A stretch of DNA of 64,000 nt from Polymyxa betae. Taxonomy: Eukaryota > Endomyxa > Phytomyxea > Plasmodiophorida > Plasmodiophoridae. The DNA lies in the NCBI GenBank assembly GCA_003693705.1, contig RBZT01000631.1, forward strand, positions 20,916 to 84,915, given 5' to 3'. This document shows, in pieces, positions 46,572 through 58,213 of this stretch. Made by a program: the position numbers and the translations under genes. Within the stretch, counting starts at the first letter, position 1. Each line of letters opens with the position of its first letter. The notes beneath the pieces were generated by a model that searched no databases, was not told the origin of the DNA, and worked only from the letters and a program-made list of their open reading frames with translations.

Positions 46572-46690
46572 CTCTGACTGTCACTATTTGGTGTTGCGAA
46601 TAACCATCTCTGACTGTATTTCACAAATCCGGTGTTACAAAAAATCAGCTCTGACAGTACCTATTTCACAAACTCGGTGTTTCAAAAAGA
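46572..46690. repeat. Three imperfect ~35-42 bp direct repeats
   Basis: Units starting CTCTGACTGTCAC (46572), CTCTGACTGTATTTCAC (46608) and CTCTGACAGTACCTATTTCAC (46649) each continue with a GGTGTT-(T/G)-(A/C)-AA segment (TTTGGTGTTGCGAA, CCGGTGTTACAAA, TCGGTGTTTCAAA). They lie upstream of the chitin deacetylase, so could be promoter elements, or relics of a small repeat. Confidence 0.7.
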
Positions 46691-46979
46691 GGTTTTCTAG
46701 TTCCCGATCCTGTTAGGGCAGCGGGCTGCGTTGAATTACTAGACTGGCGTAATTCAGGAGGAGCCCCCATCCCTTCAGGAATTAGTTAGCTTCAAAGTGT
46801 CTGCGAATCGGTTGACGAATCTATTACTGCCAAGCGTTCACTGTTCGATGAATCTTTTAAATCTCCAGCGATAATGGACGATTGTCATTTTTTGAATGTT
46901 TCGCCGGCCGTTAGTTTGAAGATGATCGATCTAGGTCATCTCAAGAACCGATTGATATAGAATTATTAGACTCTTCTCA

Positions 46980-47775
46980 ATGGCGATTAGAATTGGAGAT
47001 GTTGTAGAGTCAGAATCTAATCCAATCATGGTCGACGTCAAGGGCATCGATGCCCGCAATAATCCTACAATTTGTCGATTATTCTTCACAAACCAGGCGT
47101 CGAAGAAAGAGATGCGCGATGTATTGAGGAGTTTCGCAATATGGTGGGGAAGACGCTTTCGAATCCGAATGTTGCTGTGTTTGCTAGTATTAGACGGGTG
47201 ACTGCTCGGACGTCGTCCTTCAACAATATTACGAAAACGATATCAGTGTCGTCTTCAGCATCTAGGAAAGATTGGGAGATTACCATATGTCTGTCAGATC
47301 CAGTTATAAATCAAGATAGGGTAGCATCGTTACTACGGTGCTCAGGCTTCACAACAGGTGACCAACCAGCCGTATCCTGGATCGTCAATCCAGACGATAT
47401 TTCGAATTTCTGCAACAACTACCAGAACCGTTGCAGCAATGGCAATTTCAACATACTAGGGCGCATCTTCAACATCCGATGTTTAGTAGCCGACCTTCGC
47501 AAGATGGTACGCCCAGGCCATCGTATATTCAGATCGCAGTAGGAGGTGTAGATGGCAACGGAATAGGGCTGATCATCATCTACTCGTCCGACAAAATGGC
47601 GTCACAACCATCTATCGGACAGACGATAGGGTTATTGGGGGGCTGGATCAATGAGGCCAGCGTACTTGATGATTCAGGCAGATGGGCCCAATTGTCCAGC
47701 GTACTGTTTGGCGCTGAACAAATCGCCAAACAACAAAGGCATTTACTTATCGAAACATGGCAGCGGCTGCGATGA
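46980..47775 (+). CDS. Doubtful gene: overlapping long frames
   Basis: Three plus-strand frames are open in relay. The first (46980-47201) reads AIRIGDVVESESNPIMVDVK, the second (47072-47542) GKTLSNPNVAVFASIRRVTA, the third (47431-47775) YIQIAVGGVDGNGIGLIIIY and GQTIGLLGGWINEASVLDD. Each has a protein-like composition and they overlap by 70-130 bp. This could be one gene with two short introns or a gene recently broken by frameshifts. No domain is recognised. It lies in a repeat-rich segment next to the duplicated 129-bp cassette. Confidence 0.35.
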
Positions 47776-47978
47776 CTCCCGAATCTTTCAATAGGTTGAA
47801 AGCGACATCATCAAACCAAATTGTGGCCCCTGCACAAACAGGGGCCACGTCTTCTATTTTTCAATAAAAAGTGAATCTTTCTTTTTTCCAATAAAGTTAA
47901 GGTAACAATAGAGTAGAATGTAGTCTGGAGCAATATTGTGTAAAGAATACAAAGAACACCATTTGAAAATGATGAAGT

Positions 47979-48437
47979 CTGGTAGTAACGTTACCGTATA
48001 CTACGCTGAGATGGTCTTGGTTCAACAGGACAAGACTTTGAACATCCGCCAAACCGGATTCAATGGTTGGATTCGATCCAGGAAAGAATTACACAAATGG
48101 GACGAAACGTTTGAGAACGTTTGAAATACAGGCAACTGTTGGACGATCGACAGTATTGGCATCTAGAATCGATATATGACAAGATCACGTTACATCGTCA
48201 AACTATAGAAGTCGACCGCATGCAAATACATGATAAAGGTTTCAATAAAGAGTTTACGTCCACAGATCATATTTACATTGAAGGGAACCGACTGTGATAG
48301 GACGAGGACTGGTAGTAACGTCACCATACAGGACGATGAAATGGGCTTGGTTCACCAGGACAAGACTCTAAACGTCCGCCAAACCGGAGCCAATGGTTGC
48401 ATCCGATCCAGAAGAGAATTACACAGAGGAGACGAGA
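47979..48437 (+). repeat. Duplicated ~129-bp cassette (47979-48107 and 48309-48437)
   Basis: The two copies begin CTGGTAGTAACGT and end with the ATTACACA...GACGA segment. They differ at scattered positions (roughly one in six by eye) without any insertion or deletion. Both are open in the same relative frame and give similar peptides: VLVQQDKTLNIRQTGFNGWI in the first and GLVHQDKTLNVRQTGANGCI in the second. The 200-bp between them is not repeated. Confidence 0.85.
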
Positions 48438-48640
48438 GTTGGTAGTTGCGCTTTACAAACCGAACATTACTAAAGGAACAGGCTTTTCGTAGTGGCTTGC
48501 TCTTGCAAACTCAGATTCAAATGTACTTAAACAAACAAAAAACAAACGTTTCGCAACGACTCATAAAGTCATACTGTTCGATTGAGTCAGTCGTCACAGA
48601 ACCATTGCCACATTGGTCTGCAACTGCTTTCTTGGTCTAC

Positions 48641-49569
48641 ATGGTTCCAAATACTCGTAAGCAAGCGGCCGGTTTCCTCAATCGATTCGATTTGCCCAAA
48701 GTGATCAGCGCTGATCAACTATCAATAGCACTTAGTGATGGGAGCCTGGTTGCTTCATTGATATCACGTTATTATCCAGATCAAATTGATATTAGCAGAC
48801 TTATTCTGCCATCATCATCTGTTCATAGCAAAATGCATAACTGGACCGTTATTAATGGTAAGCCATATAACAAGCATTTCACAAATTTCAACGAATCTTT
48901 GATTTTTGTGTTTTGATAAAATTGAACTGATTCATAATAGAGTGCTTGGCATCGCCTCTAGATAATGGGCAATTGCTGAATCTGGCGACAGCCAATGACG
49001 AATTCGATGCAATCAAAGATTTGACTGAGAGACTACTTCAAATTCTACCGGAAGAGAGCCGGCCGAGATCGTCATTGCCTACACTAACGCCATCTTCTCC
49101 AGAGAAGAATATCAAGTCCCGAGATCATCGCTCTAAAGATATGAAGGCTTCCGAACTGTTATTAGATGCTATTGAGACATGTGAAGGGACCGTTCAATAT
49201 CTGAATGAGAAGACCAATCTCATGACGAGCTTATTACGGCAGCTGAGAGAAGTTCGTGACGAGAATGATGATGGCAACCAATTTGATCGTTTGCTGAATG
49301 CATCCAATGCAAAACGAACGAAAACGAAGAAGTTGGAGAAAAAAGTGAAAAAGGCCCCGACGGAGGCTGAAAAGAGAATTGCCAAATGTGTGAAGGTCGC
49401 CAAGTCGAAAGGCATCGCAGACAAATCTGTTAAACGATCAGCGAGGCAGAAGCGGAAAACTAAGCAGGTGTCATCTGTTCAGGAAGATCGTATTATGTCA
49501 TTAATTGGACGATTTGATGCTCTTCTGAAGGAACAGAATCCATCCAATCTTAACAGTTTCTCGTCGTGA
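48641..49569 (+). CDS. SPEF1/CLAMP-like CH-domain protein
   Basis: Exons 48641-48857 and 48941-49569, joined in phase; 281 residues. The N-terminal ~75 residues match the SPEF1-type calponin-homology (CH_2) domain: FLNRFDLPKVISADQLSIAL, SDGSLVASLISRYYPDQIDI and VHSKMHNW, the counterpart of the conserved W-x-x-x-N area. The domain looks short, ending at the exon border. The second exon starts inside its last helices (NDEFDAIKDLTERLLQILP), passes through a Ser/Pro linker and a predicted coiled coil (VQYLNEKTNLMTSLLRQLRE), and ends in a Lys/Arg-rich tail. SPEF1/CLAMP bundles microtubules in the axoneme central apparatus. The basic tail suits microtubule binding. Confidence 0.7.
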
Positions 49570-49843
49570 GAGTTATTATATACGAACATCGGAACGCAAA
49601 GCATATTCTCAGATGCTGAAATCACAGTTCCAGTTCGTACAATCAATTTCATTTCATTGCCGAAATGCATAATGCAGCTTCTATTCAATGTCTCTGTTTT
49701 TGCTAAGTAGCTTTTATATTCACGACCCTAGAGGATACAACAGGTGGTCGGAAATTTATTTGGTTGAAACGAATTCCATCCCGAGTCTGGGAAAGTGCGT
49801 AACGATTTGTGGAAAACGCCTTAATTTGGACTTGTTCGTATAA

Positions 49844-51702
<1,859 letters not shown>

Positions 51703-51771
51703 AATATTGTTGCAAAACGTTTACTTTACAATTAGCAATCAAAGACATTACAGTGTGCAATTTGAAAATTT

Positions 51772-52617
51772 TTACAAGTGTTGCTCGACGCCGTGTTTGA
51801 GTGCCCATTTCCTTGGCGGCCGTGCTAACTTCGGTAGAATGTCGAATTTCTCAGGTTTCAAATGAGCTCGTAGACCCAGCCGATTGAAATACATGAACAT
51901 AATAGATCCGCCATTCTTCTCAATGGCATATTTGGCAGTTTTCGATGCATCGGTCACTTGAATATCAACTTTGGTGTTGAAGTTCTCAATGCCTGTTCCG
52001 AGTAATTTGACACCATGTTCGATTTTACCAACGATGCCGCTATCGTACAGCATTTTGGTAGTAATGAGCTGGGAGGGATCAAGTTTACCTACAATTCTTA
52101 AATTTGCTGAGGTATGGATTCTTTTGATTACCTTGCATAATCCATTCTTGAAGCTTATCGAGATTCAAAGGCGAATAATCAAGCTTATTACTGTAGCAAA
52201 AAGCTTATTAGGCTGCCGTTTCTACTCAAGCTATTAGTTACCTTGTAAAACCTCGTTTCGGAAGTCGTTTGGAAAGTGGAGTCTGACCGCCTTCAAAACC
52301 CAAACGAACTTTTCTTCCCGCTCCACTACGAGCTTTTTGTCCTTTATGCCCTCGTCCAGACGTACCACCATAGTTAGAACCCTAAATAATAACTGAAAAA
52401 CTATTAACAGCAGAGCTGATGTGGCAAAGGGATAGTAGGTCACAACAGATTGTGATGGTCTCACCTGTCCTCGACCAACACGCTTCGCATCTCGTCTAGA
52501 ACCGGGATTGTCCTGGATGTTATTCAAGGCAACGCTTGCGGTCAGACTGCGAAGTTGGCTCGAAATCGATGATGCAAGCAAAGGCGCTTGGCGGCATGCC
52601 CTAATCAATCCGAACAT
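51772..52617 (-). CDS. MRPL15: Mitochondrial ribosomal protein uL15m
   Basis: Minus-strand gene from ATG 52617 with several introns. The start [18 protein letters not shown] is an Arg/Ser-rich mitochondrial presequence. Then [19 protein letters not shown] joins, after an intron, to [19 protein letters not shown] and [18 protein letters not shown], the signature rRNA-binding loops of uL15. The C-terminus ([20 protein letters not shown] ... [15 protein letters not shown]) forms the globular domain seen in mitochondrial homologues. The gene is convergent with GLR1, only about 70 bp separating stop codons. Confidence 0.9.
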
Positions 52618-52959
52618 GATGCCGATTGCAGTAATGAAGCAATCCGCAACTGGCGACGAAATAACCTCCGTAGCTCTCTATGTCCCAACCACAAGCTCTG
52701 CCCGGCTTTGACGACAGTTTAACCTTTTCCTCAAAATGTCTCTCTGGAAGAAAAATACTGAAATGTGTAACTCTGTGTTTCGGTCTCCGGATTCAGGATG
52801 AATTGGCAACTTTAAAATCGAACATGTTTGGAGAAAATTTGGAAGGCTGCGCTGTATGTATGCGCGGTTGATTTAAAAATCGGTTCTGTTGTTATGTTGA
52901 CAAGAGGCCTCATAAAACTAAGAGGGTTTCCGGATTAGAAATCCCGCTACTGCAGAAGC

Positions 52960-54031
52960 ATGTCGATCTGGCGATTCTTAGGGAATCGATGGCGGATCCC
53001 GATGGCCGGCTTGGCAAGCGCCGCTTTGACAACCGGTACCGCTCTCATTACGACGGCTGCTGCTGAAGAGGACCAACTGCACCCACCTCAGTATGCATCT
53101 TGATTAACGTTATGATTCTGAATCCTGACGATAATACTTCAGTTATCCATGGAGCCACTCAGGTTTCTTCAATACTTTCGATATGGCGAGGTTTGACGAT
53201 GGAAATAGCACTCTTGTGAAAGCTTATTGGATTATAGTGTACGACGAGGCTATGAAGTTTATAAGCAAGTCTGTTCTAGCTGTCATTCGCTCAACCGAAT
53301 AGCCTTCCGTAACCTGGTCGGGACAACCCATACCGAAGAGGAGGCGAAAGCAATCGCTGAAGAATGTGAGATTCTTGATGGTCCTAATGAGGAAGGAGAA
53401 ATGTTTACCAGACCTGGTCGCCCTAGTCGACTTCAGTTCCCCATAATCTAACATGAACAACAGGAAAACTTTCTGATTACTTTCCACCTCCTTTTGCCAA
53501 CGAAGAGCAAGGAAGGTTCATGAATGGCGGTGCTTTACCTCCTGATTTGTCGCTAATGGGTAAAGCTCGACACGGAGGTGCTGACTACATCTTCTCTCTA
53601 CTTACCGGGTAAAATTCTGATATATAACTTCGCCGTTTTTTTCTAAATGAAGTTCTCAGATACCAGGATCCCCCTTCCGGCGTCACTGTCAGAGAGGGAC
53701 TGCATTACAATCCATATTTCCCAGGTGGTGCTATAGCTATGGCTCCGCCTCTATACGATGAAAGCGTTGAATATACCGATGGAACCCCCAATGATCTTTC
53801 TCAACTAGCAAAGGCAATCCTTTATACTCTGTCTCATATTGTTGTTGTTGATAATTTGTTTAGGATGTTACAACGTTTTTAATGTGGACTGCCGAACCCG
53901 AACATGACGAGCGAAAGAAGGCCGGTGTTAAAATCGTGTTGACGCTTGCGGCCGCAGCATTATTTGCAGGATATTACAAGCGTTTCCGCTGGTCGGTCCA
54001 CAAAAACCGACGTATAACATACACCAAATAA
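52960..54031 (+). CDS. CYT1: Cytochrome c1, complex III
   Basis: From ATG 52960: a presequence ([20 protein letters not shown]), intron, then [19 protein letters not shown]. The haem attachment motif is [18 protein letters not shown] (CxxCH). The acidic hinge ([20 protein letters not shown]) follows, then [29 protein letters not shown] and [13 protein letters not shown], which carries the axial methionine. The single C-terminal membrane anchor is [20 protein letters not shown]. All elements needed for electron transfer from the Rieske protein to cytochrome c are present. Four or five introns of 45-60 nt separate the blocks. Stop TAA is at 54029-54031. Confidence 0.95.
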
Positions 54032-54094
54032 GGTCGATGGTTATTACTGAGTTGCAATCCTCGATAAAACAACCACGTTCACCTCATGGCCGTT

Positions 54095-55133
54095 TTATTC
54101 CTGCAGTTTGAATGCAGGGAAAACAATGTTTGGGAATCTCTTTATAACATCGACAAAATCTGTCACCGAGGTCAGCTTACGAAATCCAGACAACTGGGTA
54201 TGCATGCTCACTATCAAATGTTATGATGTTTGGATTATCAGCAGAGGCAGCTGCAGACACGATCAGATCAGCTTTCTTTTCCACTTCTTCCGGTAAGCTA
54301 GTTAGATGATTTGCCTTCAGAATATCCAAAACAGCATCTTTATGGATCGACCCGGATTGCGTTTCATCGAACAAACGGAAGGAGAATTTCGCTTTTTTCA
54401 GCTGATTAATTGGCAATACAGCAGACAATGCCATGACCAATATCCTAGCATCGACATCCCCGTTCTTATTATTTCCATATACCGTGAATACGTTCTCAGA
54501 TTGCTTTGATTCTGGGCATCGAAATATGCTGCAAAATTGGGAATATTTCATCATCCGCGATGGTAACCTCTGGATCTTCTGGAAATAGAGATCTTCTAAC
54601 TGCGAGATGTCCAGCGCCAACGCTGACACGAATTCAAACACTTCGCCTTGTTTCCTGATTCGGATCTTCATACGATCGATCGAACTGAGTTTCTGAACCT
54701 CTTCTGTTTTGGCCGAGGAAACATCCGTTTGAATGTCGATCTGGTCGGCTCTCATACCCATAATGTCTCTCTTCACCATTAAAATAAACTCCTGAAATGA
54801 CAGCTGTCCATCTCCATCGGTGTCGACCACCTTCATCATCTTATCAATCTCTTCATCGGTGGCGTCCTTCCCGCAAGCATCCAGAACGACTCTTAGCTCA
54901 GTCGATGACACGAACCCATTCCCATCCACATCCAGAGTCTGAAATGCTGCCCGAATCTCGGAATCGGAAAAGAATGGCCTTCTGACGTCCTTGGCTGGGC
55001 CATTGGAGTTGATGGCGATGCTGGCTTGCTTGGCTAGAGGTGTCACACTCGTCTGACGACTCGCTGTAGGAGCCAGACTGGCTTGACGGCTTGGGTTTGT
55101 GGACCCTCGAGCGGATCTAATAGCACTACTCAT
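54095..55133 (-). CDS. Multi-EF-hand calcium-binding protein
   Basis: Exons 55133-54212 and 54159-54095; the phase-correct join replaces the apparent C-terminus with FDNFVDVIKRFPNIVF. The N-terminal 50 residues are Ser/Ala/Gln-rich repeats (SRQASLAP, SRQTSVTP, AKQASIAI), possible kinase sites of R-x-x-S type. Two canonical EF-hands follow: DVDGNGFVSSTE and DTDGDGQLSFQE. The second half contains two degenerate EF loops (YGNNKNGDVDAR, DETQSGSIHKDA) in a recoverin/calcineurin-B-like arrangement (FSFRLFD). It could be a calcium sensor of that superfamily with an N-terminal regulatory extension. The gene lies head-to-head with the docking-complex gene at 55496. Confidence 0.8.
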
Positions 55134-55495
55134 AGTCCATTATGATGATTGTCATAGAATTCCATCATCTTCTATGCAGCTAATCACTGCTGAAACAATT
55201 TTCCATTGGGAAATATATCTATCTGACAATGGCATATCGAAGTATTCTTTCACATCCTGCTTGGTGCATATCATCGAAATTGGCGATTGTGCTAACAGGA
55301 TCCAGAAATTATACAACAGTAGGCTCCATAATGCAGATATGAAATTGTTCACCCGTTGCAGCGTTCAAGATCCAGCGAACTTTGCGGCTGAAAACTCACC
55401 ATATCATTACTTGAAACCAGAAAAAGTTCTGCAATGCAAAATGAAGCTGGATCGCTGAGTACGGTGGTATGACATTAACAGGGAAAGTCTACATC

Positions 55496-57313
55496 ATGTC
55501 TGATGTTGCTGATAACGCCAGTGTAGACGATTTGTTCGACCAATCACAATCGTATCCAGGTATCAACTCATCAAGACGAAAGGCGAGTTCTATAAACACC
55601 TTCTCAAACTTCGTTTTGATACGTTCAATAGCATGCCGATTCCGTTCATGCTGAAATCGAATCTCTTCAGCGCAGATTGCGACAGATTGAAGCGCAAAGG
55701 AAACAATCGGTCGTGCACCTCGCCAATGCGAAAACCTTTCAATTGTCGCGTTTGAAGGATATCAATTCGCAAGCACGCGATGATCTGCGTCTGGAGACCG
55801 GGAAGGCTCATACGATGATTCGCTATTCAATGGGACGTCGCATTGGGGCGCTTCAGGATGACGCCGAATTATACCACTCGAAAATCGCACGCGAATCGCA
55901 TCGATTAGCCATTCTGGAGAAGAAAATCGAACGTCAACATGCCGTACTGGCCGAACAGAAAAAAGTTGCTGTGCAGACTCGACAATCGAAGGCATCAGTT
56001 TACCGCATGGAAAAAAGGCTTTTGGTTGACGAGAGCAAACTCGACTCGGTTCGAAGATTTCATTTGTGTGTATAATGAGGCCTGAGATTCATTGATAGGC
56101 TCTTGTGAAATTCAGTGAAGCCATTTCTCAGAACAAAACCATGCGGGAATTGATTGACGATTTGAGGCGCGAACGTGCAACGTTTGATACTTTGGTGCAG
56201 CGCAATGAGCGAGAGCTGGAAGAAAACAAAAAAGAATTGGCAGCCATGATGGATCAAACCGTTCGAATATTTCAAGAGAAGACTCGTGTCGCAAATGACT
56301 TGAGTCAGATCAAGCAAGAAGCCATAAGTGAACTGGCCAAGATCGAGGACGAATGGCATTCTTTAGTTCGGGTTCTGACCGACGATGCTGAGCAGCTCGA
56401 AGCTGCTATGCAAGAAGATATGGCTCGGGCAAAAGAGAAGAAATACGACAAATCAATCGATCAGATGGCACACGAATCAAATCGTGAGCATCATGTTCGT
56501 CAACAGCTTGCGGCTATGGATGCCAAGCTTCACGATAATCACCATCAGATCGCTGAAGCGACACTTCGTGTTCGATCTACCGAGGAGTCGCTATCTCAGA
56601 TTACAAGAGCGACTGGAATCTCAACTATCCAGGAAGTCGTCGAGGCGTTCGTCAAAGCCGAAAACACCAATTTTTATCTTTTCCAACAGCTATCGGAGAT
56701 CAACGCCCAGATAGAAACTGGTGATTTAGAGATCGCTGAACTTTTTGAACGGCAAAGATCATTTCAGTCAGGAATTGCTAATGCGACCAATCAAACGAAA
56801 TTGCAATCGGTTGTCGATGGCGTGTATCAGAACTTCTACAGTGCTGAAGCTCGCCTCAAACAATACGATGCCGAGGTTGAACGGCACGACGATTGCATGC
56901 AGGTCATGAAGCGAAGCATTGAGCGATTGCTGGAAGCGCTTCTTGGAGAGAAAGAAGCTGTTCATAATGGCAATATTGGGGTCTGCCTGGATCGCATCGA
57001 GTCTTCAACGAATCGATTCGTTAATCTTTATCTCATGACGAGGAGCTGTAGTGATGCCGATCGGGTTTCGCTTGTAAACGTGCCGGCTGTCAACGATATC
57101 AAGATCGATCCACCATCGGTTGCTGGCACAAGCGCCGAAGATGATATCGAAGCGGTCGGGAACGTACCTGTCCTTCGTCGAGATATATCGGTTGGAGATG
57201 AGCCAACTCTACGCCGGATCGTCTCAATCGAGCGATCAGGCGCATCGAACCGAAATGATTCAACAACAGGGCTGCTTGGAACATTGTTAAGGCGGAATCG
57301 GACACCTGTATGA
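55496..57313 (+). CDS. Outer dynein arm docking complex protein, ODAD1/CCDC63-like
   Basis: From ATG 55496 an acidic start is followed by an exon reading EIESLQRRLRQIEAQRKQSV. A 29-nt intron (56070-56098) joins VDESKLDSVRRFHLC to ALVKFSEAISQNKTMRELID with DDLRRERATFD, the ODA docking family signature (unattached N-terminal helix, then I-D-x-L-R-R-E-R). Long coiled coils continue (MDQTVRIFQEKTRVANDLSQ, SREHHVRQQ) to a helical end domain (VVEAFVKAENTNFYLFQQL) and a disordered tail. In axonemes ODAD1/CCDC114-CCDC63 (algal DC2) anchors outer-arm dynein to doublet microtubules. The first junction (about 55560-55625) was not fixed. Length (~570 aa) is as expected. Confidence 0.8.
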
Positions 57314-58110
57314 TGATCATCGATTCTGACGATTATCTACCTACTCCAGTAATAAAATCTTCTTAGAATGTAATACTGTTATACGAAGCGTCTGATCAAA
57401 GCGAAATCTTCGGAATTGGTGCCATGACATCAACGCCGTCACTCCACAAATGTGGAAGAAAGTGAAGTTGGCAGTTCAAATGAACAGCAATGTCGTGACC
57501 ATTGCCATCACCAAGCTATCAGTAACCGACTGCAATTAAAACAATCCATTGAAGCAGCCAATCAGCCGTTCGACAATTTCAGATTTAAAGCGCCCCAGTT
57601 GAGAACTTTCAGCCCATTAAGTATCTTGATAAAAGGAATCGGATTTACCATTAAGGCATAGTGAAATGTCGATATGGGATGGGACCGCATAGCCTCCTGA
57701 ATAATTGGACATGAGAGGAGACCTGACAGCAACATTTGACATTCCGGCTTAACCAATCAGTCGATGCGATACATAGGGATAACTAAGCCAAAATGTGCAG
57801 CAGAAGAATGGTGATTGTTTCCATACAAACAAGTTCCACCACTCACCTACATGATCACCTTCGCAATGGTGGCAGATTTGGCAGGCGCCGTCTGAACTTC
57901 CATATCCGCTCTACTTCCAGCGAAGAAATCATGCTGAATCCATAGACTAATAGCAGTATTGCATAGCGGATGAGAAGAAGTTGAGTTCAAGACCTCGGCC
58001 AAGGGTCTCTACCAAAGTCTCCATATTGGCAATGCTTGAAGGTTACCCTATTGAGGAATTTAACAGTTGATCAGCGGTAACATTACATGGAGGCAGCAGG
58101 ACCCTTTCGT
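57314..58110. other. Intergenic region upstream of GEM1
   Basis: Short frames on both strands (for example 57562-57756 minus, starting near SNYSGGYAVPSHIDI) may include a small gene but show no domain. Otherwise nothing recognised. Confidence 0.4.
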
Positions 58111-58127
58111 AGTAATGTAACATTACT
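58111..58127. promoter_or_regulatory. 17-bp palindrome in the GEM1 upstream region
   Basis: AGTAATGT-A-ACATTACT is a perfect 8+8 inverted repeat 87 bp before the GEM1 start codon. A partial copy, GTAACATTAC, lies at about 58077-58086. The form suits a dimeric transcription factor; which one is unknown. Confidence 0.5.
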
Positions 58128-58213
58128 GATAGTTATGATCGGAGGGACCTTCACTAAAAGTGACACATTTCATTACCAGCGACGCAGTGTCTTTTAGATT
58201 TGCCGACTTTGAC

